64,000 bases of DNA, taken from assembly GCA_965279195.1 (NCBI GenBank), contig CBDIHP010000041.1:62001-126000 (forward strand). The letters are read 5' to 3'. The notes under the pieces were generated by a model. It saw nothing but the letters and a program-made list of their open reading frames with translations, was not told the DNA's origin and made no database searches. Both the position numbers and the translations under genes were made by a program. Positions 9,253-18,575 of the stretch are shown here, piece after piece. This DNA is from CBDIHP01 sp965279195. GTDB lineage: Bacteria; Planctomycetota; Planctomycetia; Isosphaerales; Isosphaeraceae. Numbering within the stretch: the stretch's first letter is position 1; each line of letters begins with the position of its first letter.

Positions 9253-10242
9253 ATGAGCAGCGACCGCCTCAAGATGCTCGCCTTCGTCGCCATCGGGTTC
9301 TTCGCCGGGGTCCAGATCCTCAACGCGATGGTCCACGCCGCCGGCGAATGGGCCGCGATCGCCCAGTCCGTCCCGTCCGACCATGGCCCCGCCGCACCGC
9401 TGTCGGAGGTCGAGTTCGCCCTCCGCCCGATCTCCAAGCCCAAGAATCCCCCGGGCCCATCCGACTGGCTCAAAAACCACCCCGAGCGGAACCAGTCGTT
9501 CCTCGAATACTACTCGCGACCGGTCGTCCGCCCGGATGAGAAGCGCAAGGTCATCCACCTCTGCCTCGTCGGCGAGTTCACTCCGACCCAGCGTCAGATC
9601 CTGGAGAAGACGCGGAAATACATCGAGACATTCTTCCAGGTCCCGACCCGCATCAGCAGGTCCATCCCACTGAGCGAGATCCCGGCGAGTGCCCAGCGGA
9701 ACCACCCGACCTGGGGCATGCATCAGCTCCAGTCCCGCTACTTCCTGTTCGAGGTCTTGAAGAAGGACATCCCCGACGACGCCCTGGCCTATGTCGCCTT
9801 CACCGCCGAGGACCTGTTCCCGGACCACAACTGGAACTTCGTGTTCGGCGAGGCCAGCCTGGTCGACCGCACGGGGATCTGGTCGATCCACCGAAACGGC
9901 AACCCCGACGAGAATCCGGGCGCGTACCGGCTCTGCCTCAAAAGGACGATGGGCGTGGCCTCGCACGAGATCAGCCACATCCTCTCGATCCCCCACTGCG
10001 TCGCCTTCGAGTGCGTCATCAACGGCGGCAACACGCAGGACGAGATGGACCGGGCCCCGTTGCACGCCTGCCCGGTCTGCACCAGGAAGCTCTGCTGGAA
10101 TCTCCGGGTCGAGCCGATCCGCCGCCACGAGGCCCTCCGCGCCTTCTATCAGGACAACGGATTCGGCGACGAGGCGGCCTGGTGCACGCGGGCGATCCAG
10201 CGTCTGACCGAGATCGAGAAGGCCCGCAAGGGCGACGACTAG
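9253..10242 (+). CDS. Archaemetzincin-like metalloprotease (M54), membrane-anchored
   Basis: 329 residues. Residues 8-28 form a hydrophobic N-terminal helix, either a signal anchor or an uncleaved signal. The protease core shows His238-Glu239-x-x-His242 and His248-Cys249 in HEISHILSIPHC, then Cys254 and the CPVC pair (Cys273, Cys276). This is the archaemetzincin arrangement: HExxHxxGxxHC followed by a Cys4 zinc knuckle. The usual Gly in the active-site helix is Ser245, and the Met of the following turn is Ile (CVI instead of CVM). Two zinc ions, one catalytic and one structural, are expected. The physiological substrate of archaemetzincins is generally unknown. The next gene begins 16 bp downstream and is probably co-transcribed. 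Confidence 0.85.
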   Translation: MSSDRLKMLAFVAIGFFAGVQILNAMVHAAGEWAAIAQSVPSDHGPAAPLSEVEFALRPISKPKNPPGPSDWLKNHPERNQSFLEYYSRPVVRPDEKRKVIHLCLVGEFTPTQRQILEKTRKYIETFFQVPTRISRSIPLSEIPASAQRNHPTWGMHQLQSRYFLFEVLKKDIPDDALAYVAFTAEDLFPDHNWNFVFGEASLVDRTGIWSIHRNGNPDENPGAYRLCLKRTMGVASHEISHILSIPHCVAFECVINGGNTQDEMDRAPLHACPVCTRKLCWNLRVEPIRRHEALRAFYQDNGFGDEAAWCTRAIQRLTEIEKARKGDD

Positions 10243-10258
10243 CCACCGAGGCCCCGCC

Positions 10259-11419
10259 GTGCGAAATCTCCTGTCCATCGCCGGGCTGGCATCCCTGTTC
10301 CTGATGCCGTCCGAACTCCTCGCCGGCCGCTTCGACGAGCTGGATGCAAAAGTGTTGCGGTCGCTCGTCGAGGATCCGGCCAACGCGCCTCGGGCCGCCC
10401 TGTCCCTCGCCGACGTCACGGGCCTCCCGTCCCTCTTCCGCGAGTCGCGTTCGGCCTTGCTGGTCGTGAAGACGGATCTGGGGAACTACGCGCGGGTGCT
10501 CGTTAGCGTCGAGCTTCGCAAGCCCGTCGCCGAGGGGGCCGAACCGTTCCCGGTGTTCGCCCTGGAACGGTTCGAGACCTTCGACCCTTCGAGACCTGCC
10601 TCGCGACTGGCCCGGGGCCGGGACATGATCCTCTTCGACGGCTTCCAGGTCGACCTCGACACCGGCCAGATCGTCCCCCCGGGACAAGGGGGCGACCTCC
10701 AGTACGTCAGCCAGGGAGGTAGCGGAACCAGGCTCGTCCCGATCGGGAATTCCAAGCTGGTCGCCCCGACCAAGGTCCCCGCCTCAGGCCCAGCCGTCGC
10801 AACCCAGCCGACACCCGGCCGGGTCGTCGTCCCTTCGGACTTCGCCGGCCGGTTTCGGCTCTACTCGAACGGCCAGTGGTCCGGGAGCCTCGAACTCTCG
10901 ATCGACCCCAAGAGCGTGGCGACCGGCCAGTTCCGCTCCGACCTAAACGGCAGCACCTACGCCGTCACCGGCCAGGTCGCCGCCGACTCGCCCGGAAAGA
11001 TCCAGTTCTCGATCACCTTCCCTCGCTCCCGGCAGGAATTCGAGGGTTTCCTCTGGTCCGAGGGCAAGGGCGCGATGGCCGGCACCAGCAGCCTGCTCGA
11101 ACGCACGTTCGGCTTCTTCGCCATACGCGAGGGCGGCAAGGTCGCGGCCGATGAGGACGCGGAAAGCCCGGACGTCGTCGAGGCGAGGGTCGTTCAAGTC
11201 GAAGCGACCGCCGACGGTTGGAAGCTCGACGGCAAGGCGATCGGATCCGACGCCTTGGCCGACGCGTTCAAGGGTATTGCTGCGGGATCCGTCGTCTCGA
11301 TCGGCTGGCCTCAGGCCATTCCCGCCGATCGCTTGACCGTCGCTCTGGCTGCCCTCAAAGCGCAGGGGATCGGTCGAATCGTCATCCAAACCCGCAAGGA
11401 CGACCGGACGGCGAAGTGA
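10259..11419 (+). CDS. Secreted protein of unknown function with ExbD-like C-terminal module
   Basis: 386 residues from a GTG 16 bp after the archaemetzincin-like gene. A signal peptide is visible at residues 1-22. The middle (about 180-285) looks like a beta-rich domain, and the rest of the N-terminal half has no recognised motif. The last 70 residues resemble the periplasmic fold of ExbD/TolR-type proteins: a strand ending in DGWKLDGKAIG, a helix, then IPADRLTVALAALKAQGIGRIVIQT. This match rests on the pattern of strands and the AL-x-A-x-GI turn only. No membrane helix of ExbD type precedes it, so it would not act as a motor subunit. Its role is unknown; co-transcription with a protease is the main clue. 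Confidence 0.65.
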   Translation: MRNLLSIAGLASLFLMPSELLAGRFDELDAKVLRSLVEDPANAPRAALSLADVTGLPSLFRESRSALLVVKTDLGNYARVLVSVELRKPVAEGAEPFPVFALERFETFDPSRPASRLARGRDMILFDGFQVDLDTGQIVPPGQGGDLQYVSQGGSGTRLVPIGNSKLVAPTKVPASGPAVATQPTPGRVVVPSDFAGRFRLYSNGQWSGSLELSIDPKSVATGQFRSDLNGSTYAVTGQVAADSPGKIQFSITFPRSRQEFEGFLWSEGKGAMAGTSSLLERTFGFFAIREGGKVAADEDAESPDVVEARVVQVEATADGWKLDGKAIGSDALADAFKGIAAGSVVSIGWPQAIPADRLTVALAALKAQGIGRIVIQTRKDDRTAK

Positions 11420-11564
11420 GCCTACGGGTCACGAGTCGGGGGAGGAATCCATCTCTTCGCGCCCTGGAAGGGACCCGTGTGCTGGCCAGGGATCTTTGAC
11501 CCCTGGGACTGGTATCATCGTCCCTTCCAACCCCTTCCCTACCCGACGTCTCGCGCGGCGTCAC

Positions 11565-11605
11565 CTTTCTCGTTCGCCCCGCCGAACGCGGGGCGAACGA
11601 GAAAG
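11565..11605. terminator. Perfect 18-bp hairpin between convergent genes
   Basis: Two 18-base arms (11565-11582 and 11588-11605) are exact reverse complements around a 5-base loop (CGAAC). The hairpin lies in the 300-bp gap between the stop of the secreted-protein gene and the stop of pckA, which face each other. No T-run follows on either strand, so it would be a bidirectional structure without the U-tract of a textbook intrinsic terminator. The rest of the gap (11420-11719) shows no gene. Confidence 0.7.
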
Positions 11606-11719
11606 ACCGACATCGCGAAACTATAAATCGATCAGGGCTCTCGGTTTAAGGCCGATGGTCCAAGCCCCCGGCTAACTCATGCGACCCTTCCAGGGTGCGA
11701 TCGCCAGGCTCGACGGATC

Positions 11720-13300
<1,581 letters not shown>

Positions 13301-13789
13301 GATCCCTGGAACCTCTCGCGATGATTGGGGCCCGTCACGCGGGGAGCCCGCCGGCTCGAGGGAGACGAGTTCGCCCCGATCGTCGGCCGATCCCGCACGT
13401 TCTTCGGTCGTGGAAAGCAAATGTGACCCGGAACACGTCGGGGCGGTCGGTCGTCCCGCCCTGGGTTTTCCGAGAAAGGGGCGCTACGAAGGCCCCCAAT
13501 CCGCGATTTCGGTATGGCCCCGAGTAACGACGTCCCATGCCTGGATTCGCAACCCCATCGAGAGCGGCGAAGGCGTGGGTGGAGACTTTCGGACCAGGAC
13601 GCGGATCGTCACGTCGGGCGTGCGGGCCAGTTCGATAGCCCGCGTGCCAAGCATTCTGCGAGAGGATCGACTCGGGTCTGCCTACCGAGGCTCGATTCCT
13701 CAACACCCCAGATCATACCCTCTCATGCACCAACATTTCAAGGTTTGCCACCGAGATTCGGTCACCGCGATTCGCGAGAATCGCCCCGA
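13301..13789. other. Intergenic region upstream of pckA, nothing recognised
   Basis: A 489-bp gap between the pckA start and the stop of the HAD phosphatase gene, both on the minus strand. Short open frames on both strands are low-complexity and Arg/Ser/Pro-rich, with no recognisable motif. It must contain the pckA promoter; no riboswitch, hairpin or operator was identified by eye. Confidence 0.5.
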
Positions 13790-14482
13790 TCAGGCCCCGT
13801 CCCGCGCCCGCGATTCTCGAATCAGAGTATCCGCGATCTCCGACCATCGCTGGAACGGGCGGAACGGGATGCCCTCTGCCGCTAACTTCGTCGCCAGCAT
13901 CCCGCGGGCGAAGCGATCCTCTGCCTCGACCAGCATCGCAGCCGGCCCATCCGGCAGCCCATCCCCTGCGAACGCCACCCCAGTCGAGTGCTCCAGGGCA
14001 TCCCGGACGATCGCGGCCTTGTCGATGCCCGTCTGGACAGAAAAATAAGCCGCCTCCCGGGGCAACTCCATCGCGATCGAGCCTCCTTCAAACCGCCCCG
14101 GGTTGGCGTGCAGGGAAACCTCGATGCCGGACCGATCCAGGATCTTCTCGATGTACCACGCACACCCGGCCGAGGCGATCACCACATCCCAGCCCGCCAC
14201 ACGAAGCCTCTCGATTGCCGACGCCGCCTCCGGGTCGAACATCATGTCCTCGATCACCCGATCAAGCCTGGCCTCGTCGGTCTGCATGGCCCGGAAGTAC
14301 CCGGCGAGGGCCTCGAAGTGGGTCATCCTTCCCGAAACATACTCATCCCAGTACGATGGTGTCCCGGGGGAGACCAGTTCGTCATAGACGATCTGGTAGA
14401 AATCCCTCTGGGTCATGGTGCCGTCGAAGTCCGTCACCAGCACGCGACGCCCCCGACTCCACCCGATCGGCTGATTCAGCAT
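13790..14482 (-). CDS. HAD-IB family phosphatase (MtnX/SerB-like)
   Basis: 230 residues from the ATG at 14482. An upstream extension of the frame crosses the tRNA-Sec gene on the other strand and is not believed. Motif I is DFDGT (nucleophile Asp18, acid/base Asp20). Motif II is VVIASAG, and motif IV is FAGDGLPDGPAA. The helical cap between motifs I and II fits the HAD-IB subclass, which includes phosphoserine phosphatase and the methionine-salvage phosphatase MtnX; sequence reading cannot separate these. The gene starts 44 bp from the 5' end of the selenocysteine tRNA gene and is divergent from it, but nothing in the protein links it to selenium metabolism. Confidence 0.85.
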   Translation of the reverse strand: MLNQPIGWSRGRRVLVTDFDGTMTQRDFYQIVYDELVSPGTPSYWDEYVSGRMTHFEALAGYFRAMQTDEARLDRVIEDMMFDPEAASAIERLRVAGWDVVIASAGCAWYIEKILDRSGIEVSLHANPGRFEGGSIAMELPREAAYFSVQTGIDKAAIVRDALEHSTGVAFAGDGLPDGPAAMLVEAEDRFARGMLATKLAAEGIPFRPFQRWSEIADTLIRESRARDGA

Positions 14483-14508
14483 CGCGTGTCCCGATCCGTC
14501 CCGACCTC

Positions 14509-15434
14509 TCAACAATCCATCCCAACGGGAGCGGTTGCCCGGCTGGTGCCGACCCTGGTCTTCAAAACCGGTGTTGGGTGCGGAGACGCATCCAAGGTGG
14601 GTTCGATTCCCATCCGCTCCCGCCATACTACTTTGTCCGCCAGGTTGCCACAATCTGCGTCGTTCCCATTGCCCTGAATGGGGTTGCGCTCGCTCTGGGT
14701 CTCGGCCATCGCGGGCGCGACGGCGGGCGAGTTTCCGACAGAGCGCGACGGACGACGGCGCGATCCGAAAGGCTCGCGGTGGCAGAGCGGTGGCAGGGTG
14801 CGACGGTCCGCTGTCACTGCCTCGGTCCCGGTCGCCGCGAGTTCGGTCCGGATCTCGACCGGCTCGATCGCGGGGAGACCTTCGAGCGCGCCCGCGAGGT
14901 CATAAAGCCCGGCGTGCGCGTAGACCCAAATGTCAGGGTCGGGGTCGAGTGCCTCGAGAGAGTCTGGACGGCCTTGACCGACGCCCCGCTCATCGCCAGC
15001 GCCGAGACGAAGCTATGCCGTAGCGCGTGAAAGTCGCCGACCCGGCCGTCGTCGTCCGCGTAGGGAATCCCGGCGGCCAGGTCGATTCGCAGCATGTCGG
15101 CCGTGTTCGGCGTCAGTCTGCCGAATAGCGGCGAGTCGGCCGGGCTGGCAGCGAGCCAGGGCCGGAGCGACTCGGCCAGTTCCGGGCGGATCGGCTGCGC
15201 ATCCTCGCGGCGTCGCTTCGAGTAGCCGGCCGCCACGGTCACGACCTGCGGGTTCTTGTCGAGCCGGAACGAGCGCGGAGTCAGCGACGCAAGTTCGCCC
15301 CGCCGGAACCGGGTCCCCATCGCGACCCGATACAGCTTCGCCCGGTCCGGGCCGCTCAGCCCGAAGCGTTCGTCGCCGGCTTCGGCCGCCCGGACGATCC
15401 GCCCGAGTTCATCGGCCGAGAGCGCCCGCGACAT
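14509..15434 (-). pseudogene. Tyrosine recombinase (phage-type integrase) remnant, truncated and frameshifted
   Basis: From 15434 downward the frame reads a planctomycete-type tyrosine recombinase catalytic domain: ALSADELGRIVRAA, the first Arg in GTRFRRGELASL, and the HxxR box DFHALRHSFVSALAMSG with a later SRHST. Near 14930 the frame breaks. After a one-base shift it continues WVYAHAGLYDLAGALEGLP, which carries the expected Tyr nucleophile. The core-binding N-terminal half is missing; only about 170 bp separate the fragment from the next gene, and an in-frame stop lies just upstream of 15434. The shifted frame runs antisense through the whole tRNA-Sec gene before its stop at 14509, so the true C-terminus is uncertain. 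This is an inactive remnant of an element that probably integrated at the tRNA. Confidence 0.85.
14527..14625 (+). tRNA. selC: tRNA-Sec (anticodon UCA)
   Basis: A 99-nt gene including encoded GCCA. The acceptor stem is 8 bp (GGGAGCGG at 14527-14534 with CCGCTCCC at 14614-14621), the extra length that marks bacterial selenocysteine tRNA, and the 3' end is G-CCA. The anticodon stem CTGGT/ACCGG closes the 7-base loop CTTCAAA, giving anticodon UCA. The variable arm is very long: TTGGGTGC pairs with GCATCCAA (one G-U) around GGAGAC. The T arm is GTGGG-TTCGATT-CCCAT. This tRNA is charged with serine, converted by SelA, and delivered to UGA by SelB. None of selA, selB or selD is in this window, and no gene here was recognised as a selenoprotein. 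Confidence 0.95.
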
Positions 15435-15608
15435 CTTCGACTCGATGAATCAACCCCGCTCGCGGGCCGGAGCCGCGCGTCGGTCGCGTCGAGTCTACCG
15501 ACATACTCCCCATGCCTGATCGGAAAACCCTGACGGCACAGCATTCGCCCAGCGTTGAGTGCTTCGTCCCTATTGAACGACCTCTATTGATTTCTTACGG
15601 GAGACGGC

Positions 15609-16298
15609 ATGAGCAATCTTGAACTCGACAACAGGAATGAAGGGGACACCAACTCGACGCGTCGCGGCTTTCTGGCCCGCGCTGCGGTCGGAGCCGCGAC
15701 CGTCCCCGCGGCCCTTGCACTCACCTCGTCGGGCGTCGAAGCGGCGAACAATAACGTCATTCCTTCGCTCTACGGCGGCTGGAACGCCAGGAATTTCGCG
15801 GAGATTCGCGACGACGAGAACGACCACGTTCGGATCCTCCGTGGTATCCTTGGGGTCTTCGCCCGCCCCAAGCCGACCTTCCGCAACCTCGTATCCGCCA
15901 ACGCCCAGGCGTTCGTGACGCTGGCGCAGACGTTCGAGAACACTGGTGTAGGGGCCTACCTCGGAGTGGCGGCCTACATCGACAACATCGCCGGCATCCT
16001 CCCGACCGCAGCCTCGATCGCCCAGGTGGAGGCTTATCATTCGGGATACCTGAACACCCTGCTGAACGACACCATCGTCCCGCAGCGATCCCCCTTGGCG
16101 ATCCCCATCGCTCCCCCCGCTGTGGTGAACGCGGTCTCCCCGTTCATCGCGAGCCTTAATGGCGGGACCGTTCCGGTCATTTCCTCGACGCCATCGTACC
16201 TCAACGATATCGCCATTCTGAACTACGCCCTCCTCCTCGAATACTTGGAGGCGGAATTTTACAATATCAACGTCTCGAGATTCTTCCGGGGAGCCTGA
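15609..16298 (+). CDS. Tat-exported ferritin-like (Ferritin_2 type) protein with permuted helix order
   Basis: 229 residues. The N-terminus has a twin-arginine signal (STRRGFLARAAVGAA, residues 16-30), so it is exported folded, probably with metal bound. Ferritin_2-type helices are recognisable: IRDDENDHVRIL (about 66-77), ENTGVGAYLGVAAYI (110-124), QVEAYHSGYLNTLL (139-152) and, at the very C-terminus, ILNYALLLEYLEAEFYNI (203-220). In the usual Pcc13-62/Rds1-like order the LEYLEAEFY helix comes first; here it is last. Metal-ligand candidates are Glu70, His73, Glu141, His144, Glu211 and Glu214. No precise function is known. It lies between the integrase remnant and the IS elements, with its own hairpin terminator. 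Confidence 0.85.
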   Translation: MSNLELDNRNEGDTNSTRRGFLARAAVGAATVPAALALTSSGVEAANNNVIPSLYGGWNARNFAEIRDDENDHVRILRGILGVFARPKPTFRNLVSANAQAFVTLAQTFENTGVGAYLGVAAYIDNIAGILPTAASIAQVEAYHSGYLNTLLNDTIVPQRSPLAIPIAPPAVVNAVSPFIASLNGGTVPVISSTPSYLNDIAILNYALLLEYLEAEFYNINVSRFFRGA

Positions 16299-16348
16299 GA
16301 CGCGACCAGCGACTTGATCGAACCAAGTGTTGATCTGACGTGCACCAA

Positions 16349-16418
16349 CTCCGCCCACTGGTCACCTGTGGGCGGAGATTCCCGGCTGCAGGACTCGCGA
16401 GCATGGCCCCGCGAGTCC
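16349..16418 (+). terminator. Tandem hairpins after the ferritin-like gene
   Basis: The first hairpin has perfect 10-bp arms CTCCGCCCAC (16349-16358) and GTGGGCGGAG (16368-16377) around a 9-base loop. A second has 9-bp arms GGACTCGCG (16391-16399) and CGCGAGTCC (16410-16418). They lie 51 bp downstream of the stop of the ferritin-like gene. Neither is followed by a clear T-run, so termination may be weak or factor-assisted. Confidence 0.6.
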
Positions 16419-16614
16419 ACTCTCCGATGGCGGGAGAGCACTCAAGGAAGCGCATTTCGCCATTCGGACCTCAGGCCGTGACGCTAGCCCGTGTGGACAA
16501 CAGATAGGCAATATCGGTTAATGGCGGAGGCCGATCGAAACCAGGGAGTATAGTGGACCCTGAAAACTGGACCACCGGTTAAGCTACTCCGGTGGCCCAG
16601 CAAAGGGGGGTGCG

Positions 16615-16905
16615 ATGGCAGGCAAGCGGAAGGTCCACACGGCGGCGTTCAAGGCCCAGGTCGCCCTCGCCGCACTCAAGGGGGACCGCACCATCAACGA
16701 GCTGGCCGGGCACTACGGCGTCCACCCGACGTTGATCCACGGCTGGAAGAAACAACTCCTGACCGGGGCGGAGGGCCTCTTCGGGAGCCCGGCCCAGGCG
16801 GCCTCGGCTGACGCCGAGGCCCGCCAGGCCGAGCTGTTCGAGCAGATCGGCCGGCTGAAGATGGAGCTGGAGTGGCTCAAAAAAAAAGCTGCCGTCTTCA
16901 TGTGA
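16615..16905 (+). CDS. IS3-family transposase OrfA
   Basis: 96 residues. The N-terminal helix-turn-helix of the IS3 OrfA type is clear (KRKVHTAAFKAQVALAALKG, then INELAGHYGVHPTLIHGWKK). A leucine-zipper-like helix follows, ending ELEWLKKKAAVF. It binds the terminal repeats and joins OrfB as a fusion transposase. The 3' end carries a run of nine A (16879-16887). OrfB is in the +1 (equivalently -2) frame relative to OrfA, so loss of one A in the transcript would fuse the two. The usual IS3 -1 ribosomal shift would not reach the OrfB frame. Confidence 0.93.
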   Translation: MAGKRKVHTAAFKAQVALAALKGDRTINELAGHYGVHPTLIHGWKKQLLTGAEGLFGSPAQAASADAEARQAELFEQIGRLKMELEWLKKKAAVFM

Positions 16906-16948
16906 GCACAAGCGGCCGCTGATCGAGCCCGGCCACCCGGCCCTGAGC

Positions 16949-17740
16949 GTGCGGCGGCAGTGCGAGCTGCTGGGGCTGAGCCGGTCGAGCCTCTACTACG
17001 AGCCCGCCGGTCAGGCGGCCGAGGACCTGAGGCTGATGCGGCTCATCGACGAGCAGTACACCGCCCGGCCGTTCTACGGCAGCCGGCGGATGACGGCCTG
17101 GCTGAAGGAACGAGGGGAGGAGGTGAACCGCAAGCGGGTGCAGCGACTGATGCGAGCGATGGGCCTGGAGGCGATCTACCCCAAGCCACGGCTGAGCCTG
17201 GCCGGGAAGGGCCATCGGATCTACCCGTACCTGCTCCGGGGCGTGACGGTAGGGAGGAGGGACCAGGTCTGGAGCACCGACATCACCTATGTGCCGATGG
17301 CCTCGGGGTTCATGTACCTGGCGGCGGTGATCGACTGGTTCAGCCGGTACGTGATCGCCTGGCGGCTGTCGAACACGCTCGACGGTTCGTTCTGCCTGGA
17401 GATGCTCGAAGACGCCTTGAGGGGAGGGAAGCCGGAGATCTTCAACACCGACCAGGGGGTGCAGTTCACGGCGGTTGCGTTCACCGGGCGGCTGGAGTCG
17501 GCGGGGGTGGCGGTGAGCATGGACGGCCGTGGGCGGGCGCTGGATAACGTCTTCGTGGAACGCCTTTGGCGATCCGTCAAATACGAAGACATTTACATTC
17601 AAGGCTACGACACGGTGCCGGGGCTGCAGCGGGGCCTCGCAAGGTACTTCGCCTTCTACAACGACGAGCGGCCCCACCAGTCGCTCGAGTATCGGACCCC
17701 GGCGGCCGTCTATCGGGGCACGGGGGCCGAAAAGGGCTAA
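16949..17740 (+). CDS. IS3-family transposase OrfB (DDE integrase)
   Basis: 263 residues from the GTG at 16949. The same frame is open upstream through EHKRPLIEPGHPALS, so the functional protein is probably an OrfA-OrfB fusion. It has the HTH_21 region (FYGSRRMTAWLKERG), then the retroviral-integrase-like core with the catalytic triad visible as Asp in STDITYV, Asp in NTDQGVQF and Glu in FVERLWRSVKYE. It also has the family's C-terminal NDERPHQSLEYRTP. No internal stop is present, so the element may still be active. It lies inside the IS5-family element. Confidence 0.94.
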   Translation: MRRQCELLGLSRSSLYYEPAGQAAEDLRLMRLIDEQYTARPFYGSRRMTAWLKERGEEVNRKRVQRLMRAMGLEAIYPKPRLSLAGKGHRIYPYLLRGVTVGRRDQVWSTDITYVPMASGFMYLAAVIDWFSRYVIAWRLSNTLDGSFCLEMLEDALRGGKPEIFNTDQGVQFTAVAFTGRLESAGVAVSMDGRGRALDNVFVERLWRSVKYEDIYIQGYDTVPGLQRGLARYFAFYNDERPHQSLEYRTPAAVYRGTGAEKG

Positions 17741-17806
17741 CGAGAGAGTAGCGAAGAATCGTCGATTTTTGGTCTAGCCAATGGGGTCCACTTCAGAGGA
17801 TCGACG

Positions 17807-18575
17807 ATGCAGCACCGGCACGCCATCTCGGACGACGATTGGGCCCGCATCGAGGGCCTGCTGCCAGGACGGCCGGGCCTGCACGGCAAGGTCGCCCGGG
17901 ACAATCGGCTGTTCGTCGACGCCGTCCTCTGGATCGCCAGGACCGGGGCCCCGTGGCGCGACCTGCCGGCCCGGTTCGGCAACTGGAATTCGGCCTGGAG
18001 GCGGTTCGACCGCTGGTCCCGCAACGGGACCTGGCGGCGGGTCTTCGACGCCCTCCAGGACCCCGACCTGGAGTGGCTCATCCTCGACCCCACGATCATC
18101 CGAGCCCACCCCGCGCCGCCGGCGCCCCCAAAAATGGGACGGCACCGGCGGTCAGGGCGAGCAGGCCCTCGGCCGCAGCCGCGGCGGCTTCGGGACGAAG
18201 ATCCACGGCGCCGTCAGCGGCCTCGGGCTGCCGGTCGAGCTGACCCTCACGCCGGGCCAGGCGTCCGACATGTCGCAGGCCGGTGCCCTGATCGAGGGCT
18301 CGCCGGCGGAGGTCGTCATCGCCGGCAAGGGCTATGACAGCAAGGCGATCGTCGCGGCGATCGAGTCGCAGGGGGCGGAGGCGGTGATCCCCAGCCTGAA
18401 GAACCGAGCCGTGCAGCGGGACTACGACCGGGACCGCTACAAGGACCGCAACCTGGCCGAGCGGTTCTGGTCCAAGGCGAAGCAGTACCGCCGCGTGGCC
18501 ACGCGCTACGACAAGACCGCCCGGAACTTCCTGGCATTCATCCATGTCGCCTCGATCATGATCCTGTTGCAGTAG
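17807..18575 (+). CDS. IS5-family transposase, split over two frames
   Basis: The first frame starts at the ATG at 17807 (MQHRHAISDDDWARIEGLLPG) and carries the N-terminal DUF4096-like region through ILDPTIIRAH, which holds the first catalytic Asp. Homology then continues in another frame, from about 18125 to the stop at 18575: GEQALGRSRGGFGTKIH, VVIAGKGYDSKAIV, and YKDRNLAERFWSKAKQYRRVATRYDKTARNFLAF with the catalytic Glu. The switch lies near the C5A5 tract at 18125-18134 and needs +1 (or -2). Members of this group often express their transposase by frameshifting, so this may be programmed rather than a mutation. Total length of about 255 residues is normal. Confidence 0.87.

Larger units (their letters stand above)
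16552..17792 (+). mobile_element. IS3-family insertion sequence nested in the IS5-family element
   Basis: The ends carry imperfect inverted repeats: AGTGGACCC at 16552-16560 faces GGGTCCACT at 17784-17792, with further similarity inward (CTGGACCA against CTAGACCA). The element contains orfA and orfB of IS3 type. No convincing 3-5 bp target duplication was found (TAT on the left, TCA on the right), so either the true ends differ by a base or two or the flanks have changed. Total length of about 1.24 kb is normal for the family. Confidence 0.8.

Noticed and set aside
8062..10419. A 785-codon minus-strand frame spanning the archaemetzincin-like gene and part of the FIST gene
   Set aside because: It lies across two supported genes in the wrong frame, is Arg/Gly/Pro-rich and shows no domain.
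14509..14817. A separate small protein reading antisense through tRNA-Sec (containing RMGIEPTLDASPHP)
   Set aside because: This is the typical artefact of translating the complement of a tRNA; it is treated as the frame-shifted tail of the recombinase remnant.
16540..17800. A target-site duplication for the IS3-family element
   Set aside because: The bases outside the inverted repeats (TAT and TCA, or the next bases if TG/CA ends are used) do not match.
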